64,000 nt of DNA from Halichondria panicea (GCF_963675165.1 NC_087381.1:3162001-3226000); one strand, 5' to 3'; counted from the first letter of the stretch, positions 1 to 11,305 are shown. Translations and numbers: made by a program. Notes: generated by a model not told the origin, from the sequence alone.

Positions 1-1029
1 TCTTACTACGCGGATTCTGTATTGTCTGGCTATATTATGTACAAATCATGCCATACATGTATGTCAAACCGCTATATAAGTGCTGCTGACATTGTTCATT
101 GTACTTCAATCAAACGTGTTATCAGCCACACATCTAGTACAGAGCACTTAGCATACGTTACAAACAAGGAAATGTCGTATAGAGGATAGTGAATCCGCAA
201 TACTATGGATAGTAAGACTATGGATAGTAAGACGCTCCACCTCCTCATCTGTTCCTAATTATAATGTATAACGCGAAATTTTCGAGGCACTTATATTCGT
301 GGAATGTCCTCTAAAAGTGGATATTAAATTAAGCTCCTCGAAATTTCACGCTGTACAACATCCAATAAAACTGTCGCGTGTACTCGTGGGTAAGAATTAT
401 GCTGATGTAATGGCCACTTATATTATAAGAATAATAGACAGCTAGGATTTGGTCAATAGTATATATGCTTGGTTCTTGAGTTATGCCTAGTTTTACTTAC
501 TTGGAATGCCATTGCAGCCTTTTCAAAAGAGTGCGTAGAAAAACGTGTCTATGCAGTGTTCCTACTCTACTTAGTGGTTAGCTCTGCACTAGAAAGAACG
601 CTAGCTATTGGTAGCTGTAAGGGTGAGAATAGAGCTGCAAGGCTCTGCTGATGCAGCCATTAATTTTAGACTTTTTAAACAATCATGGTCGATCATCCCA
701 CTCTTTGTGATTCTGGATACTGCCTGCGCAGCAAAATCTGATCATCCTCTGACAATAATAATAAGCTATTAGTTAGTATAGCTTTATGTTATTGTTTTTC
801 TTGTAAACCGTATCGGGTTTTACCACTGTTGTGGCTGACGAGGGTCTGAAGGAAGCTTGAAGCTTATCGAGTCAGATCTCCCGGGACCTCCCCAGCTTTA
901 CATCTCATCCGTCAGGATGCAGTGGACAGTAGTGAATATACTGAACACCTATACTTGTTTTTCAAGCCAGAGTGAACTCCTTAGAAATGCATGTGTTCGG
1001 AGGCTAATACTCCTTGGAAAATGTTTCCT

Positions 1030-1098
1030 CTACTGATAGGACTCGAACTCTCAACCTTCCGATCTTGAGTCTAGTGCTTTACCCACTGGCCGTGCATG
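1030..1098 (-). repeat. tRNA-derived SINE head (tRNA-like)
   Basis: On the minus strand this reads like a tRNA body: GTGGGTAAAGCACTAGACTC, then GGTTGAGAGTTCGAGTCC, which fit the A-box and B-box of an internal Pol III promoter. No clean acceptor stem or CCA-ready 3' end is visible, so a SINE head or tRNA pseudogene is more likely than a functional tRNA. A related tRNA-like block on the plus strand at about 9597-9686 shares the AAGGTTGAGAGTTCGA core, which supports a repeated family. Confidence 0.5.
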
Positions 1099-2003
1099 CA
1101 CCAGTAGCTCTTTAACACCTCCACCGACGCATCAGCACCCGCAGTGCTTTCATCCCATTAGTCTTGCCTCCCACTACTAGTCTAAAGTGAAGAACCCTCC
1201 CTTAAAGAGACAGTTGAGTTATTGGGTGAGAAGGTGGGGCTAAGTAAAAAAAGCAGATATAATCCACTGCATTTACACACATGCAGTGCAACATGCTATC
1301 CATGGTAGTGATGCCCTATATAGCTATAGAGCACTGGTTTACTTTGATCTACCCACTCACTGGGCAACAATGGGCTATTATTTTGGAATTTGCATGCATG
1401 TACCTATAGCCCGTGATGGTTTATGAAGACATAGTATTATTACTGAATCCAATCGCATTGCTTGCATAATTAGGGGAGTATTGTGATTAATTGTGTGTAT
1501 GATTTTTCCTCCTATTATTTAACTGACCATGGTGATAATTCGTCACTGCAGCATTGAGAGAGGACTGTTCGTGCTCAAGTACACTGGGCCAGAAGCTATG
1601 TAATTACTATTACTGCAAGTCTTGAGCAGAAACTGTATAAACTATATAAAAAAAACTCTAAACTATATAAATAATACTACTGTTTTTTCACAGTGCATGT
1701 AATTGATTTTTGCAAGTATAATTATGTATAGACGTCTATATAATTACATATACCTATACATATAGCTTTCTTATTCTAGTGACAACTATAATGATGTGTG
1801 TCTATACTACCCATACTGCTTTGAAACTTCTATTTGATTAAAATGCGCTCATGATGTTTCAGTATACGAATCTATTAAATCATGCACTTAACCTTATGCA
1901 CATGAGCAAAAATAAATTCCATCAAGATACAATCATTATACAATCAAACATGCATGCATAATTATAAACTACGTGTCGGTATAATTATTGTTTGTCCACA
2001 ATC

Positions 2004-2009
2004 TTTAAT
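2004..2009 (-). terminator. ATTAAA polyadenylation signal
   Basis: Read on the minus strand this is ATTAAA, 11 bases past the stop codon of the repeat polyprotein at 2020-4173. ATTAAA is the commonest variant of the AATAAA signal. Such a short 3' UTR would fit a compact intronless gene. It is a motif match only. Confidence 0.4.
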
Positions 2010-2019
2010 ACAGCAACCA

Positions 2020-4173
2020 TTAATCAATATTATTGTGCTTCTTAAGTGCTTCTTGGAGAATTTTTTCGAGTTCAATACTATCATCCTCTTGAGCATCGGC
2101 GGGCAGGTATGTGCTTAGGAGCTGCTTTCCAATTTCCCTAACCATTGGATTCTCTGCAACTGTCTTAATTCCACTGTAAACCTTCTTGCCAATGTCTTTA
2201 ACTTTACTGATAGCATCTTTGAACCATGATTGAAATCTCGCATCTTGTAGCATAGCTTCGATTTCAGCAATGCTTTCATCATCGTTGTTTTGCATCATTG
2301 CCATGAGTGCAGCAACATCGTTGTCATCGTCATTTTGAGCATCGGCGGGCAAGTATGTGCTTAGGAGCTGCTTTCCGATTTCCCTAACCATTGGATTCTC
2401 TGCAACTGTCTTAATTCCACTATAAGCCTTCTTGCCAATGTCTTTCACTTTACTGATAGCATCTTTGAACCATGATTGAAACCTCACATCTTGTAGCATA
2501 GCTTCGATTTCAGCAATGCTTTCATCATCATCGTTGTCTTGCATCATTGCCATGAGTGCAGCAACATCGTTGTCATCGTCATTTTGAACATCAGCGGGCA
2601 GGTATGTGCTTAGGAGCTGCTTTCCGATTTCCCTAACCATTGGATTCTTTGCAACTGTCTTAATTCCACTGTATGCCTTCTTGCCAATGTCCTTCACTTT
2701 ACTGATGGCATCTGTGAACCATGACTGAAATCTTGCATCTTGTAGCATAGCTTCGATTTCAGCAATGCTTTCATCATCATCGTTGTCTTGCATCATTGCC
2801 ATGAGTGCAGCAACATTGTTGTCATCGTCATTTTGAGCATCAGCGGGCAAGTATGTGCTTAGGAGCTGCTTTCCGATTTCCCTAACCATTGGATTCTCTG
2901 CAACTGTCTTAATTCCACTGTAAGCCTTCTTGCCAATGTCTTTAACTTTACTGATAGCATCTTTGAACCATGATTGAAATCTCGCATCTTGTAGCATAGC
3001 TTCGATTTCAGCAATGCTTTCATCATCATTGTTGTCTTGCATCATTGCCATGAGTGCAGCAACATCGTTGTCATCGTCATTTTGAGCATCAGCGGGCAGG
3101 TATGTGCTTAGGAGCTGCTTTCCGATTTCCCTAACCATTGGATTGTTTGCAACTGTCTTAATTCCACTGTAAGCCTTCTTGCCAATGTCTTTCACTTTAC
3201 TGATGGCATCTGTGAACCATGATTGAAATCTTGCATCTTGTAGCATAGCTTCGATTTCAGCAATGCTTTCATCATCATTGTTGTCTTGCATCATTGCCAT
3301 GAGTGCAGCAACATCGTTGTCATCGTCATTTTGAGCATCAGCGGGCAGGTATGTGCTTAGGAGCTGCTTTCCGATTTCCCTAACCATTGGATTCTTTGCA
3401 ACTGTCTTAATTCCACTGTAAGCCTTCTTGCCAATGTCTTTCACTTTACTGATGGCATCTGTGAACCATGATTGAAATCTTGCATCTTGTAGCATAGCTT
3501 CGATTTCAGCAATGCTTTCATCATCATCGTTGTCTTGCATCATTGCCATGAGCGCAGCAACATTGTTGTCATCGTCATTTTGAGCATCAACGGGCAGGTA
3601 TGTGCTTAGGAGCTGCTTTCCGATTTCCCTAACCATTGGATTCTTTGCAACTGTCTTAATTCCACTGTAAGCCTTCTTGCCAATGTCTTTCACTTTACTG
3701 ATGGCATCTTTGAACCATGATTGAAATCTTGCATCTTGTAGCAGTGCTTCGATTTCAGCAATGCTTTCATCATCGTTGTCTTGTATCATTGCCATGAGTG
3801 CAGCAACATTGTTGTCATCGTCATTTTGAGCATCAGCGGGCAGGTATGTGCTTAGGAGCTGCTTTCCGATTTCCCTAACCATTGGATTCTCTGCAACTGT
3901 CTTAATTCCACTGTAAGCCTTCTTGCCAATGTCTTTCACTTTACTGATGGCATCTCTGAACCATGATTGAAATTTTGCATCTTGTAGCATAGCTTCGATT
4001 TGTGCAATACGGTCATCATCATCGACATCTTGAGCTTGCACATTGAGAAGGCTCTCTAGTTGAGCATCATTCAGGTTGTTGAGGAGAGCATCCACAGCAG
4101 CAAGGTTGGAGGTTGGAGCAGCATAGCTGCAGGCCACTAGGGCAAGCAGGGTCAGGAGAAGGAAGGTCTTCAT
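2020..4173 (-). CDS. Secreted eight-unit amphipathic-peptide polyprotein (antimicrobial-precursor-like)
   Basis: A single intronless 717-residue frame. Residues 1-19 are a classic signal peptide (MKTFLLLTLLALVACSYAA). After a short propeptide come eight tandem units of about 82-83 residues (246-249 bp). Each has an acidic spacer rich in Asp, Asn and Met followed by a helix-forming, Lys-rich segment that starts FQSWF(K/T/R)DAISKVKDIGKK and ends LLSTYLPADAQ. The mature-like part contains no cysteine. Alternating cationic peptides and acidic spacers behind a signal peptide is the design of multi-copy antimicrobial-peptide precursors, where the spacer neutralises the peptide until processing. No dibasic KR processing sites border the units; cleavage at the conserved DAR-F junction is only a guess. 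Unit 8 differs at one site (KKVYSG) and is followed by a distinct 22-residue tail. No named family was recognised. Alternatives are a secreted structural or adhesive repeat protein, or a pore-forming peptide precursor. The start is chosen for the signal peptide and the TATA box just upstream. Confidence 0.8.
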   Translation of the reverse strand: MKTFLLLTLLALVACSYAAPTSNLAAVDALLNNLNDAQLESLLNVQAQDVDDDDRIAQIEAMLQDAKFQSWFRDAISKVKDIGKKAYSGIKTVAENPMVREIGKQLLSTYLPADAQNDDDNNVAALMAMIQDNDDESIAEIEALLQDARFQSWFKDAISKVKDIGKKAYSGIKTVAKNPMVREIGKQLLSTYLPVDAQNDDDNNVAALMAMMQDNDDDESIAEIEAMLQDARFQSWFTDAISKVKDIGKKAYSGIKTVAKNPMVREIGKQLLSTYLPADAQNDDDNDVAALMAMMQDNNDDESIAEIEAMLQDARFQSWFTDAISKVKDIGKKAYSGIKTVANNPMVREIGKQLLSTYLPADAQNDDDNDVAALMAMMQDNNDDESIAEIEAMLQDARFQSWFKDAISKVKDIGKKAYSGIKTVAENPMVREIGKQLLSTYLPADAQNDDDNNVAALMAMMQDNDDDESIAEIEAMLQDARFQSWFTDAISKVKDIGKKAYSGIKTVAKNPMVREIGKQLLSTYLPADVQNDDDNDVAALMAMMQDNDDDESIAEIEAMLQDVRFQSWFKDAISKVKDIGKKAYSGIKTVAENPMVREIGKQLLSTYLPADAQNDDDNDVAALMAMMQNNDDESIAEIEAMLQDARFQSWFKDAISKVKDIGKKVYSGIKTVAENPMVREIGKQLLSTYLPADAQEDDSIELEKILQEALKKHNNID

Positions 4174-4218
4174 TGTTGTCGGTTGAAATCGGTGTGATGT
4201 CCTGATGAGAAGTAAATG

Positions 4219-4229
4219 TTTTTATAGTA
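4219..4229 (-). promoter_or_regulatory. TATA box of the repeat polyprotein gene
   Basis: On the minus strand the sequence reads TACTATAAAAA, about 46-56 bases before the start codon at 4171-4173. A TATA box here would place transcription start roughly 20 bases before the ATG, giving a very short 5' UTR. TATA promoters are typical of highly expressed or inducible secreted-peptide genes, but inducibility itself is not shown by the sequence. Confidence 0.5.
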
Positions 4230-5436
4230 AAGCTGAGGTATAAGGAAGTCTACTTCCTTGCTTATGGTAAAATAGTCACTAGGTTTCAATAGTGCTTTAA
4301 CCAAAATCCGTGCATGCATATAGGACTCTTGGTACTGGAAAGTTTGCAGCAACTCAACAGTAAAAAAGCGTAGAGCTTTATGCGTTCCTTAATATGGAAT
4401 GTGTATACACACTGCGGTCTGTTTTACTTATAATTATGAGCATTGCATATGAGAAACACCCCAGAATTCACTCAGTCACATGAATGTTGGTTACGACCCT
4501 TTTTTAAATTTGAGACGTTTTATATCAATAGTAAACTTTCTTGCTATAATTATAGTGGAAAGAGCTTTGCTGCCGTCATGAAGTGAATGTGTAATAAGCA
4601 CCACGCATACAGCTTAGGCTAACGAGTCAAACAATACTCAGTATGAGAAATGGAAAATGTAGAGTTTATGTTATTCATTTGGCAAATTCTGTTTTCATGA
4701 GGAAATCATCGTCTTAAGCTTCGCCATGCAGCAGAGCTACACAGGATGATAGTCAGAACAGGAGCACAGAATTATGCTCATAACCATAATTGCGTTTCCT
4801 GAGTCCTCTGAAAACATAGATAATTAGCTAGCTCATGAAGGTTTCTTTCCTACATTTTGATGGACATTTTTGATGGACCGCGTGTATTAAGTGTGTGTTG
4901 GGGTGCTCCCTAGCTTATCTACCATGGCCCTTATAGCTATATTAAACTGTTGAATGTCCTCTGTTATAACCACAATGGAATGCTTTCCTCTATTTGAGGT
5001 TTATGAAAATAACCCCTATAACTTAACATCACATTGATGTGGTTGCAAAAAACCATAATTCAGCTTCTAACCGCAAGATTTCCTTGTACTACTACCACGG
5101 TATCATTGGCTTTGATATATTTCACTTCCTTTAACCTTAATCTCCACATGGATTCAGGGTGTTATAGACTGGCCTGCTTGGGTGTTTGAATGGCTACAAC
5201 CACGCTGTTTGAAAACACTATTATACTTATTATACTCGACAATGGAAAACAAAGAATTTTTTAATTGCCCTTTTTTCAATATAATGTCAACATGCAATTG
5301 CTTGCATGCATAGGTGTATTTGCTATAATTGTAAACATGCTGTTGTCAATTTATAGTCAATAGTGTGAAAAGAAAGCTGTATAGGTCACGTGGTGCCTGG
5401 CACCACATGAAATCGGAATTAAGCTGAGTAACAATG

Positions 5437-5525
5437 TAGCCTTGTATGATCCCAGGTCGAGTTTTCGCTTTTATAACGGTTAGACGAACAACTAAAGGCA
5501 AAAACTCGGCCTGGGATCGAGGCTA
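5437..5525. mobile_element. Decayed TAGCCTCG-type palindromic MITE
   Basis: Starts TAGCCTTGTATGATCCCAGG and ends GGCCTGGGATCGAGGCTA; the ends are imperfect inverted repeats of the family seen intact at 14414-15212, 27907-28732, 31838-31884 and 42677-42755. No 9-bp target duplication was found at this copy, so it is older, recombined or truncated. Confidence 0.6.
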
Positions 5526-6299
5526 CGTACTCTCCGTGACTATTCAAATGACAGTTGATGCATGTTCACCACTAGCCTCGTTCCCACGCCCACTTAACCG
5601 CACCCGCTTCTCAATTATTAATCGAGTCCTTCAAGAGGCCTGCGTATACATAATTATATAAGAGGATAATTCACCACAAGCATGCACTTATATTGCATGC
5701 ATGACGGGCTCAGTAAATTCAATTCAAAAAGGAAATAAGCCTTCAAATTGCATGACTTTCACCAGCTATACTGGATACTACAGGCCTAATGGTTAACCAC
5801 ACTTCACATTTTCTGTCTGGTTGCAAGTAGGGTTTTTTCTCCTCATAATACTGTATACTGTCTACTCAGTCTGCCGAATTGCACTGTCTGCTTGCATTAT
5901 AGATTGGTGTATCAATTATGAATTCAGTGATGATCAAATAATATCTGACACAAGAAGCTTGAAGAATTTAAGACTTGGTGGTGTGAGCGAGGTGTGGCAA
6001 TGGGTCAAAAACTGAGCATCAATTAGTGTAACTATTGTGGGACCCCTCCATGAGCTTTATACATGCATCACATTCTAACTATTGTCTATATAGCTAGCAA
6101 GTCTGATAGTACACGCACTGCATGACTGTACTGCTTGACTATAGATCTACAGCCGGTCAGTGGAAACTCCATAAAATGGACACGTCTTTCTCCTTTGATA
6201 TATATAGCGACCTGGGATTGAGAACTAAAAAGCTGCTCATAATTATATTTCCTAAATACGTCCTTCATTGTCATTGGCATGGGTGTTGTCATACTGATA

Positions 6300-6500
6300 T
6301 GACCTCAACGACATCAATGCAACGAACTTGTTTTGTACCGGCCCATGTCGAACCTCCTCTGCATGGGTTGCGATGCCCATGGTATAATAATTGTCATGCA
6401 GTTGCATGAGGTGATCGCAACTCATGCATGCAGAAGAGGTCCGACATGCCTGCACGGATCACTACAAGTTCAGTGCTGCATTGATGCGGTTGTGGTCATA
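6300..6500. mobile_element. Head-to-head pair of CAGAGGAGG-ended repeat copies
   Basis: About 6303-6361 is a minus-strand copy ending ...GTCGAACCTCCTCTG, and 6431-6490 is a plus-strand copy starting CAGAAGAGGTCCGACATG and running into ATCACTACAAGTTCAGTGC. Both match the first half of the 24671-24794 element. The 70 bp between them is itself an inverted repeat (ATGGGTTGCGAT against ATCGCAACTCAT). This looks like two half elements facing outward around a small foldback. Confidence 0.5.
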
Positions 6501-6571
6501 ATTACGATAACACCACATGCCAAACAATTCTCCTCGAGGCCTAGCCGCACAAGGGATATGGTAAAGCTGAC

Positions 6572-6578
6572 TGTGTGT

Positions 6579-6615
<37 letters not shown>
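6572..6615. repeat. (GT)n microsatellite
   Basis: Uninterrupted GT dinucleotide tract, with one nearby GTAT interruption, in the region upstream of PSMB4. Confidence 0.9.
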
Positions 6616-6616
<1 letters not shown>

Positions 6617-6950
6617 ATGCGTGCGTGTATTCCAGCCGTACGTAACTGCTCAACGGTTGCAATGCGACGAAAACTAACTGCTTCTAGATACTAAAGAGCA
6701 AAACTGAGCATAAAATGCTAGCACTGGCTGCCACCATAATTAGATAAAACACTGACTAATCAGTAATGCAATGGTGGCTCAGGGCTCATCAGGCCGATTT
6801 CTCTCTAACGCACTACTAACAACATCGTTTTATTACAACAAAATCGGCCAGGGAAGCGCTTATGTGTGTGGTAAGACGTCGTCAAACAAGAAAGCAATAA
6901 GTCATCATTCACGTGCAAATATTAGATCTACACCAAGCAGTTCTTCAAGC

Positions 6951-9900
6951 ATGGCTATGAGTGTCCCTGATCCTTTCTCCTCTTATGAAGGAGGCATGAT
7001 GGCCCCCCTCTGGACGGGAGGTCCCACCCCAGGCTCTCTCTATCATTTTCCAAACTGTAAGAGCTCTGCAGAAGCTCAGCCAGTCACCCATACCTTGTGA
7101 GTGTTTCCCAGTCGTATTAATGTTTTGGTTTATATTAGTTGACCCCCCCCCCTTCAGGAGACCCATGGTAACGGGAACATCAGTGGTGGCTGTGACATTT
7201 GCCGATGGTGTCATGATGGCTGCCGATACTCTAGGTGAGGAGGTATTACCATATTTCTTCTAAATAAGGCACTGCTTTTATGTTTTCGAGGCTAGTGTAC
7301 GCAAAACAATGATATGGTGCGACAATTATGGAAGAATCCAGGTGGCGCATATTAAATTAGAAGGGGGCCTTATTTTAAGAAGTACGGCACCTGTGTGAGG
7401 TACATGTACAAAGTTACTATAGTGAATTGTATCTTAAAACTGTAGTAGATTCAAGTTAATATTCGGCGTTTCACTGACTAAATATGAAAGCACTGCGGGT
7501 GCTGATGCCTCGGTGGATGTGTCAAAGCTACATAACATATTAAACGGTACTAAATCTACCGACTCCATGATTGTTGTTAAAAAGGATGCCAAAAGTACAA
7601 AGTCTAAAATTAATGGCTGCAGAGCCTTGTTGCAGCTCTCTTCTCACTCTTGCAGCTACCAATAGCAAGCGTTCTAGTGCAGAGCTAACTACTAGGACAA
7701 GTTTTGCTACGCACTCCGCACTCTTCTGAAAAGGCTGCAATGGCACTTTAAACCAAGCTCAAGAACCAAATCAACAAATTCAATCCGTTACTAGAAGCCT
7801 ATAGAAACTCTACTTGCAGTTTATTGATCCTCGAGCAGCTGCAGTCTACATAGACACACAACACACACTACCGTATACCTCGCTTGCACATGTGCACCGA
7901 GGCATAATGAACACCCTTAACACTTATTAATTAAATGAAGATCAGTATCTGGCCAAAAAAATCCACTGAAAACAGTCTCGAGTTTGGAGCGAGCGATCTA
8001 TAATTGTCGAGGAGGTTTACATTACACCCAGGGCTGTTAGTAACCATTATTGTTCATTCCCTCAGGTTCATACGGATCACTGGCTCGGTTCCGAAGTGTG
8101 TCCAGGGTCAGAAAGGTCACAGAAAACTGTGCCGTGGCTGCCTCAGGGGATTATGCTGACTACCAATTTCTGGAGAGACTTTTCGATTATTTGACGTAAG
8201 ATTGCGTTTGTCACTAAAGGTTTAGGGAAGATATTCCTCAGTGCTTTATGAATGTATTATTATTAACAGTGGTCACTTCTAACATTCAGTAGCTGTGAGA
8301 GAAGTGTATTGCACGGTATGCTTAGATCAAATATTTGTGATGGGTTAGGGTTATTTGTGTTTTTTTTACTGAAGCTCTGCATTAGCAGCTAGGTCACTAA
8401 TCATTTTTTGTCGTTTACGTATGATTATCCCAGGGTTTTAGCTAGCAGAACAAGAAAGGAGGGAGGGTATTAGACTTGAAATAACTAGAAAGCTACATGT
8501 AAGCTAATACTATTTTTTAGCAGGCTCATAAATAGCTACATGTGGTCAACTGTACAATACTGAAAGGGGGCGGATATAGGTTGCCACGCCCCGTTTTGCC
8601 CTTTTAACGAGAACTCTGAAGTCCAAGCATACTCAACATGGAACAGTTATTTTAATACTGACAATTAGGCTTTTAGTAGACTAGTGTGTTGTCCAATTGA
8701 CAATTTAGGTGATTCATACATGTACACATGCACGCACACAGTATCGAGTCTGATTCCCTAGATGACGGGCACAAGTACACGCCCACTTCCCTCTACTCCT
8801 GGCTTAGTACGTACATGTACGACCGACGCACCAAGATTAACCCTCTCTGGAATACTATTGTTGTTGGAGGATACCATGACAACAAACCGTACGTGAATGC
8901 TTATAATTATAGTTTCCAAGAGCTAACTTGCTTGCATGCTTGTTACACCCTTCACTACTCTGGCCAGGTCTCCCCTATAATTCAGCCAGGTTTACGTTAC
9001 TAGGTCTCAAAGTTTCCATATCATGTGTTTCAAGCGATTTTCAAGCCGCCTCGTATTACAACAATCTATGTACTAGATAAATTTTCATTTGAATAGGAAT
9101 GCTGCATCCACCATAACTGTAGTAACAGATTTCTATTGCGGGTACATTGTACCTTCCTTTTCTCTTGTGTTTCTGTTTATTACGACAATCCTAATGTGCA
9201 ATCCTAATTTGCACCAATGGCTGGGGTTGCTTCAGTGTTCCTGTGTTTTATATACATCTAACTTTTTTTCAGGTTCTTGGGTCAAGTGAACTCTCAGGGA
9301 ACAGCGTTTAAAGCCCCCACTCTGTCCACTGGGCTGGGCAGCTACATCGCTCAGGTGGGAAACACAGTTGTTAGTAAATCTACTGTGAAGCCATCTATAA
9401 TTATCATGTTTGTGCTTATCATGGCATTTATAAAAAAGATTAATATTCATGAGCAAACAGTTTACAGTAACCCAAACTATAGCTGCATGTCAGTAATAGA
9501 AAAACTTCTGCGTAGTTATACATGTAGCTGTTATATCTAGGTACTTTGTATTGCTCGCCTGTGTTCGGCTTCTCCCCTCTGTGTGAATGTGTTCCCCAGT
9601 GGCCCAGTCGGTTAGAGCGTCGTACTTATGAGCAGTATTGACTGAGTAATTCGAAGGTTGAGAGTTCGATCCTCTCCTGCATGGTAATAAAAATGTTCCT
9701 TTTGGAGCCCATAATTACCCTTATTGCAATTCTGAGTACTTATCAATGGTTCAAGTTGAGTTTTACCTTCATAATTTGTCATAATTTATAATGTTGTTAT
9801 AACTCTGTCACTCCCACTGAAATCAAAAATGTCACCGTTGTTAAAAAGTGCTTCTATCTACATGTATATGCTTAAGGACTTCTACGTGTTAACTGCATGG

Positions 9901-10581
9901 TTCAGCTCTAAGTCCCGGCCATATTTTTAACCACATAAAGTATAGTAATTGACCACAGTTTAGGAAGTTTCTACGTGATTTAGAAGCCCATTCAAGTCGA
10001 ACTTAACGCAAATAGATTTTAGTGTAACACATGCTTCCCCCTACAGCCACTGCTTAGAGATGCTTACGAGAAGAACCCGTCCATGACCCGGGATGAGGCC
10101 AAAGACTTGCTGGAGAGGTGCCTCAGGGTGCTCTTCTATAGGGACTGCCGGGCACTCAACAAGGTGAGGAGGGGATGTCTACAAGGAAACTGTGGTGTCT
10201 GTGTCTGTGGTGTGTGTCTTTAAAAGGACGTCTAATTGTGACCTAAGCTCTCCTTGTAGCCGCCCTCTGTTTTACCCTCAAGGTTTCTTTATAGAATTTA
10301 TTACATGTATATCCACTCTGCAGTATGAGATAGTGACAGTTTCGGCTGATGGAGTGGAAGTGGTGGGTCCATTGGTTGGCAAGAACGACTGGACCATTGC
10401 CTCTTATGTCAGGTGAGCTGTGATCTTGTTTGCGCGCATAATGGTTTGCCGAAGCACTTTAATAAAATAATGAATTTACCATGATTATGCTTTTCAAGTG
10501 CCGGTTAGAAACCTCATTATGTCCTAATCTCAACGTATTCAACTCGTGTCTATTTTACTTTTCTGTAGGGGCTACGACTGA
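6951..10581 (+). CDS. PSMB4: Proteasome subunit beta type-4 (beta-7 position), 8 exons
   Basis: Exons: 6951-7096, 7158-7234, 8066-8195, 8742-8888, 9273-9354, 10047-10163, 10324-10412, 10569-10581. Together they give 801 nt, or 266 residues, against about 264 in animal PSMB4. PSMB4 is a non-catalytic beta subunit of the 20S core particle, in cytoplasm and nucleus. Family motifs seen in order: RPMVTGTSVVAVTF at the start of the mature fold, YGSLARFRSVSRV, SGDYADYQFLERL, INPLWNTIVVGGY, LSTGLGSYIAQPLLRDAYE, and a final DWTIASYVRGYD. All introns are GT-AG and the phases agree throughout. The last exon adds only 13 nt; reading through instead of splicing would also stop almost at once, as SYVR. The in-frame start at 6951 fits the expected short propeptide, though the frame stays open upstream to 6771. 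Intron 2 contains an interspersed repeat, and a broken copy of exon 4 lies downstream. Confidence 0.96.
7480..7900 (+). repeat. Interspersed repeat family copy (PSMB4 intron 2)
   Basis: Contains GAAAGCACTGCGGGTGCTGATG, a CTTGCAGCTACCAATAGC block, GTTCTAGTGCAGAGCTAACTAC, GAAAAGGCTGCAATGGCA and AGAAGCCTATAGAAACTC. The same blocks in the same order occur at about 60395-60900 and, more diverged, at 32010-32390; a reverse copy lies at 412-720 with its other end at 1107-1165. The 3' end carries a TACCGTATACCTCG...CGAGGCATAAT hairpin. No coding capacity was recognised. Confidence 0.65.
9597..9686 (+). repeat. tRNA-like SINE head in PSMB4 intron 5
   Basis: GGCCCAGTCGGTTAGAGCGT resembles a tRNA A-box and D-arm, and GGTTGAGAGTTCGATCCTC resembles a B-box and T-arm. 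A long spacer lies between them and no paired acceptor stem is evident. It sits inside an intron on the gene's strand and shares its B-box region with the tRNA-like block at 1030-1098. A tRNA-derived SINE is favoured over a functional tRNA. Confidence 0.5.
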
Positions 10582-11012
10582 AACACACTCAAACTGGCTG
10601 TATCATTTTACATTAATTTTGCTTTATGTGCATGTCCTATGGTATCATTGTCATGATTATTGCATAGTACTTTATACTATCACATTAATTGACACGTACC
10701 GCAGTGATACGTGGTCGGGTGCGTGGGAGTATCTGGCAATGAGTTAATAATTAATTTTGCCCCACCTCACCTCAGCAGTACTCTTTGTTACCAGTCCAGC
10801 ATGCACCGATGTAGCTGCATGATCAATGGCACAATAATTATTAATGATTTAAATCCATTTTCACCACAGAATTATTATGTTGCCTTCCAATCACCACTAG
10901 GCCCTGATAAATTATAAAATGTTAGCATATCCATTTTTGGTAAACATCATTACATTAAGTTTTGCATAGCTACATTAATTCTCATGGCAAAAAATGGCTG
11001 AAGGTGAATATT
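10582..11012. other. PSMB4 3' flank, no further gene
   Basis: This holds the PSMB4 3' UTR and AT-rich intergenic DNA. Short open frames here show no family resemblance. No perfect AATAAA was noticed. Confidence 0.4.
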
Positions 11013-11305
11013 TAGACTCGCAAGCCGTCACTGTGCAGGCGAACAGTAGACTGGTCAAACTCCGTGTTGAGACTCGTGTTGCACAGTCAGCATATCAGAA
11101 AATATTTTAAGTGGCTGCGGTTTTCGTGACGTCAGTATACTGCATGTGATACGTAGAGTTTTCTAGTGAAACGTCACTATCGTTGATCTTGTGGTAACCG
11201 CATGCGGTTAGTTGCCACAAATATCGTGGCAAACGTTACACGAGTCTCAACACGGAGTTTGACCAGTCTACTGTTCGCCTGCAACAGTGACGGCTTGCGA
11301 GTCTA
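11013..11305. mobile_element. 293-bp MITE, 66-bp TIRs, 9-bp target duplication
   Basis: The two ends are inverted repeats of about 66 bp beginning TAGACTCGCAAGCCGTCACTG, with a single one-base indel between arms. GTGAATATT is present immediately outside both ends (11004-11012 and 11306-11314), a perfect 9-bp target-site duplication. No open frame of note is inside. Long TIRs plus a 9-bp duplication are typical of Mutator-like elements, but the superfamily is inferred. Confidence 0.92.

Larger units (their letters stand above)
1..2019. other. Intergenic, repeat-rich, no gene seen
   Basis: No conserved coding sequence was found here. About 251-360 is a decayed copy of a palindromic element also present at 28356-28593 (shared GCGAAATTTTCGAGGCACTTA-like core). 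About 412-720 is an interspersed repeat in minus orientation that recurs at 7480-7900, 32010-32390 and 60395-60900; its short open frame at 469-651 is a by-product. About 1030-1098 is tRNA-like, and 1107-1165 resembles the other end of the same interspersed repeat. The rest, about 1200-2000, is AT-rich with no recognised feature except the polyadenylation signal of the next gene. Confidence 0.6.
4230..6950. other. Intergenic, palindromic repeats, no gene seen
   Basis: No conserved coding sequence was recognised between the polyprotein gene and PSMB4. It contains a decayed palindromic element (5437-5525), two head-to-head copies of a CAGAGGAGG-ended repeat (about 6300-6500) and a GT repeat (6572-6615). 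The open frame continuing upstream of the PSMB4 start (6771-6950) is low-complexity and not conserved, so it is treated as 5' UTR. Confidence 0.55.

Noticed and set aside
469-651. 60-residue open frame with a signal-peptide-like start
   Set aside because: It lies in an interspersed repeat found at three other places, where the frame is not kept.
6771-6950. Upstream extension of the PSMB4 open frame
   Set aside because: Low-complexity, not conserved, and longer than the family propeptide; the ATG at 6951 fits better.
9597-9686. Functional tRNA gene
   Set aside because: A- and B-box-like motifs are present but there is no paired acceptor stem or normal spacing; a related block elsewhere suggests a SINE.
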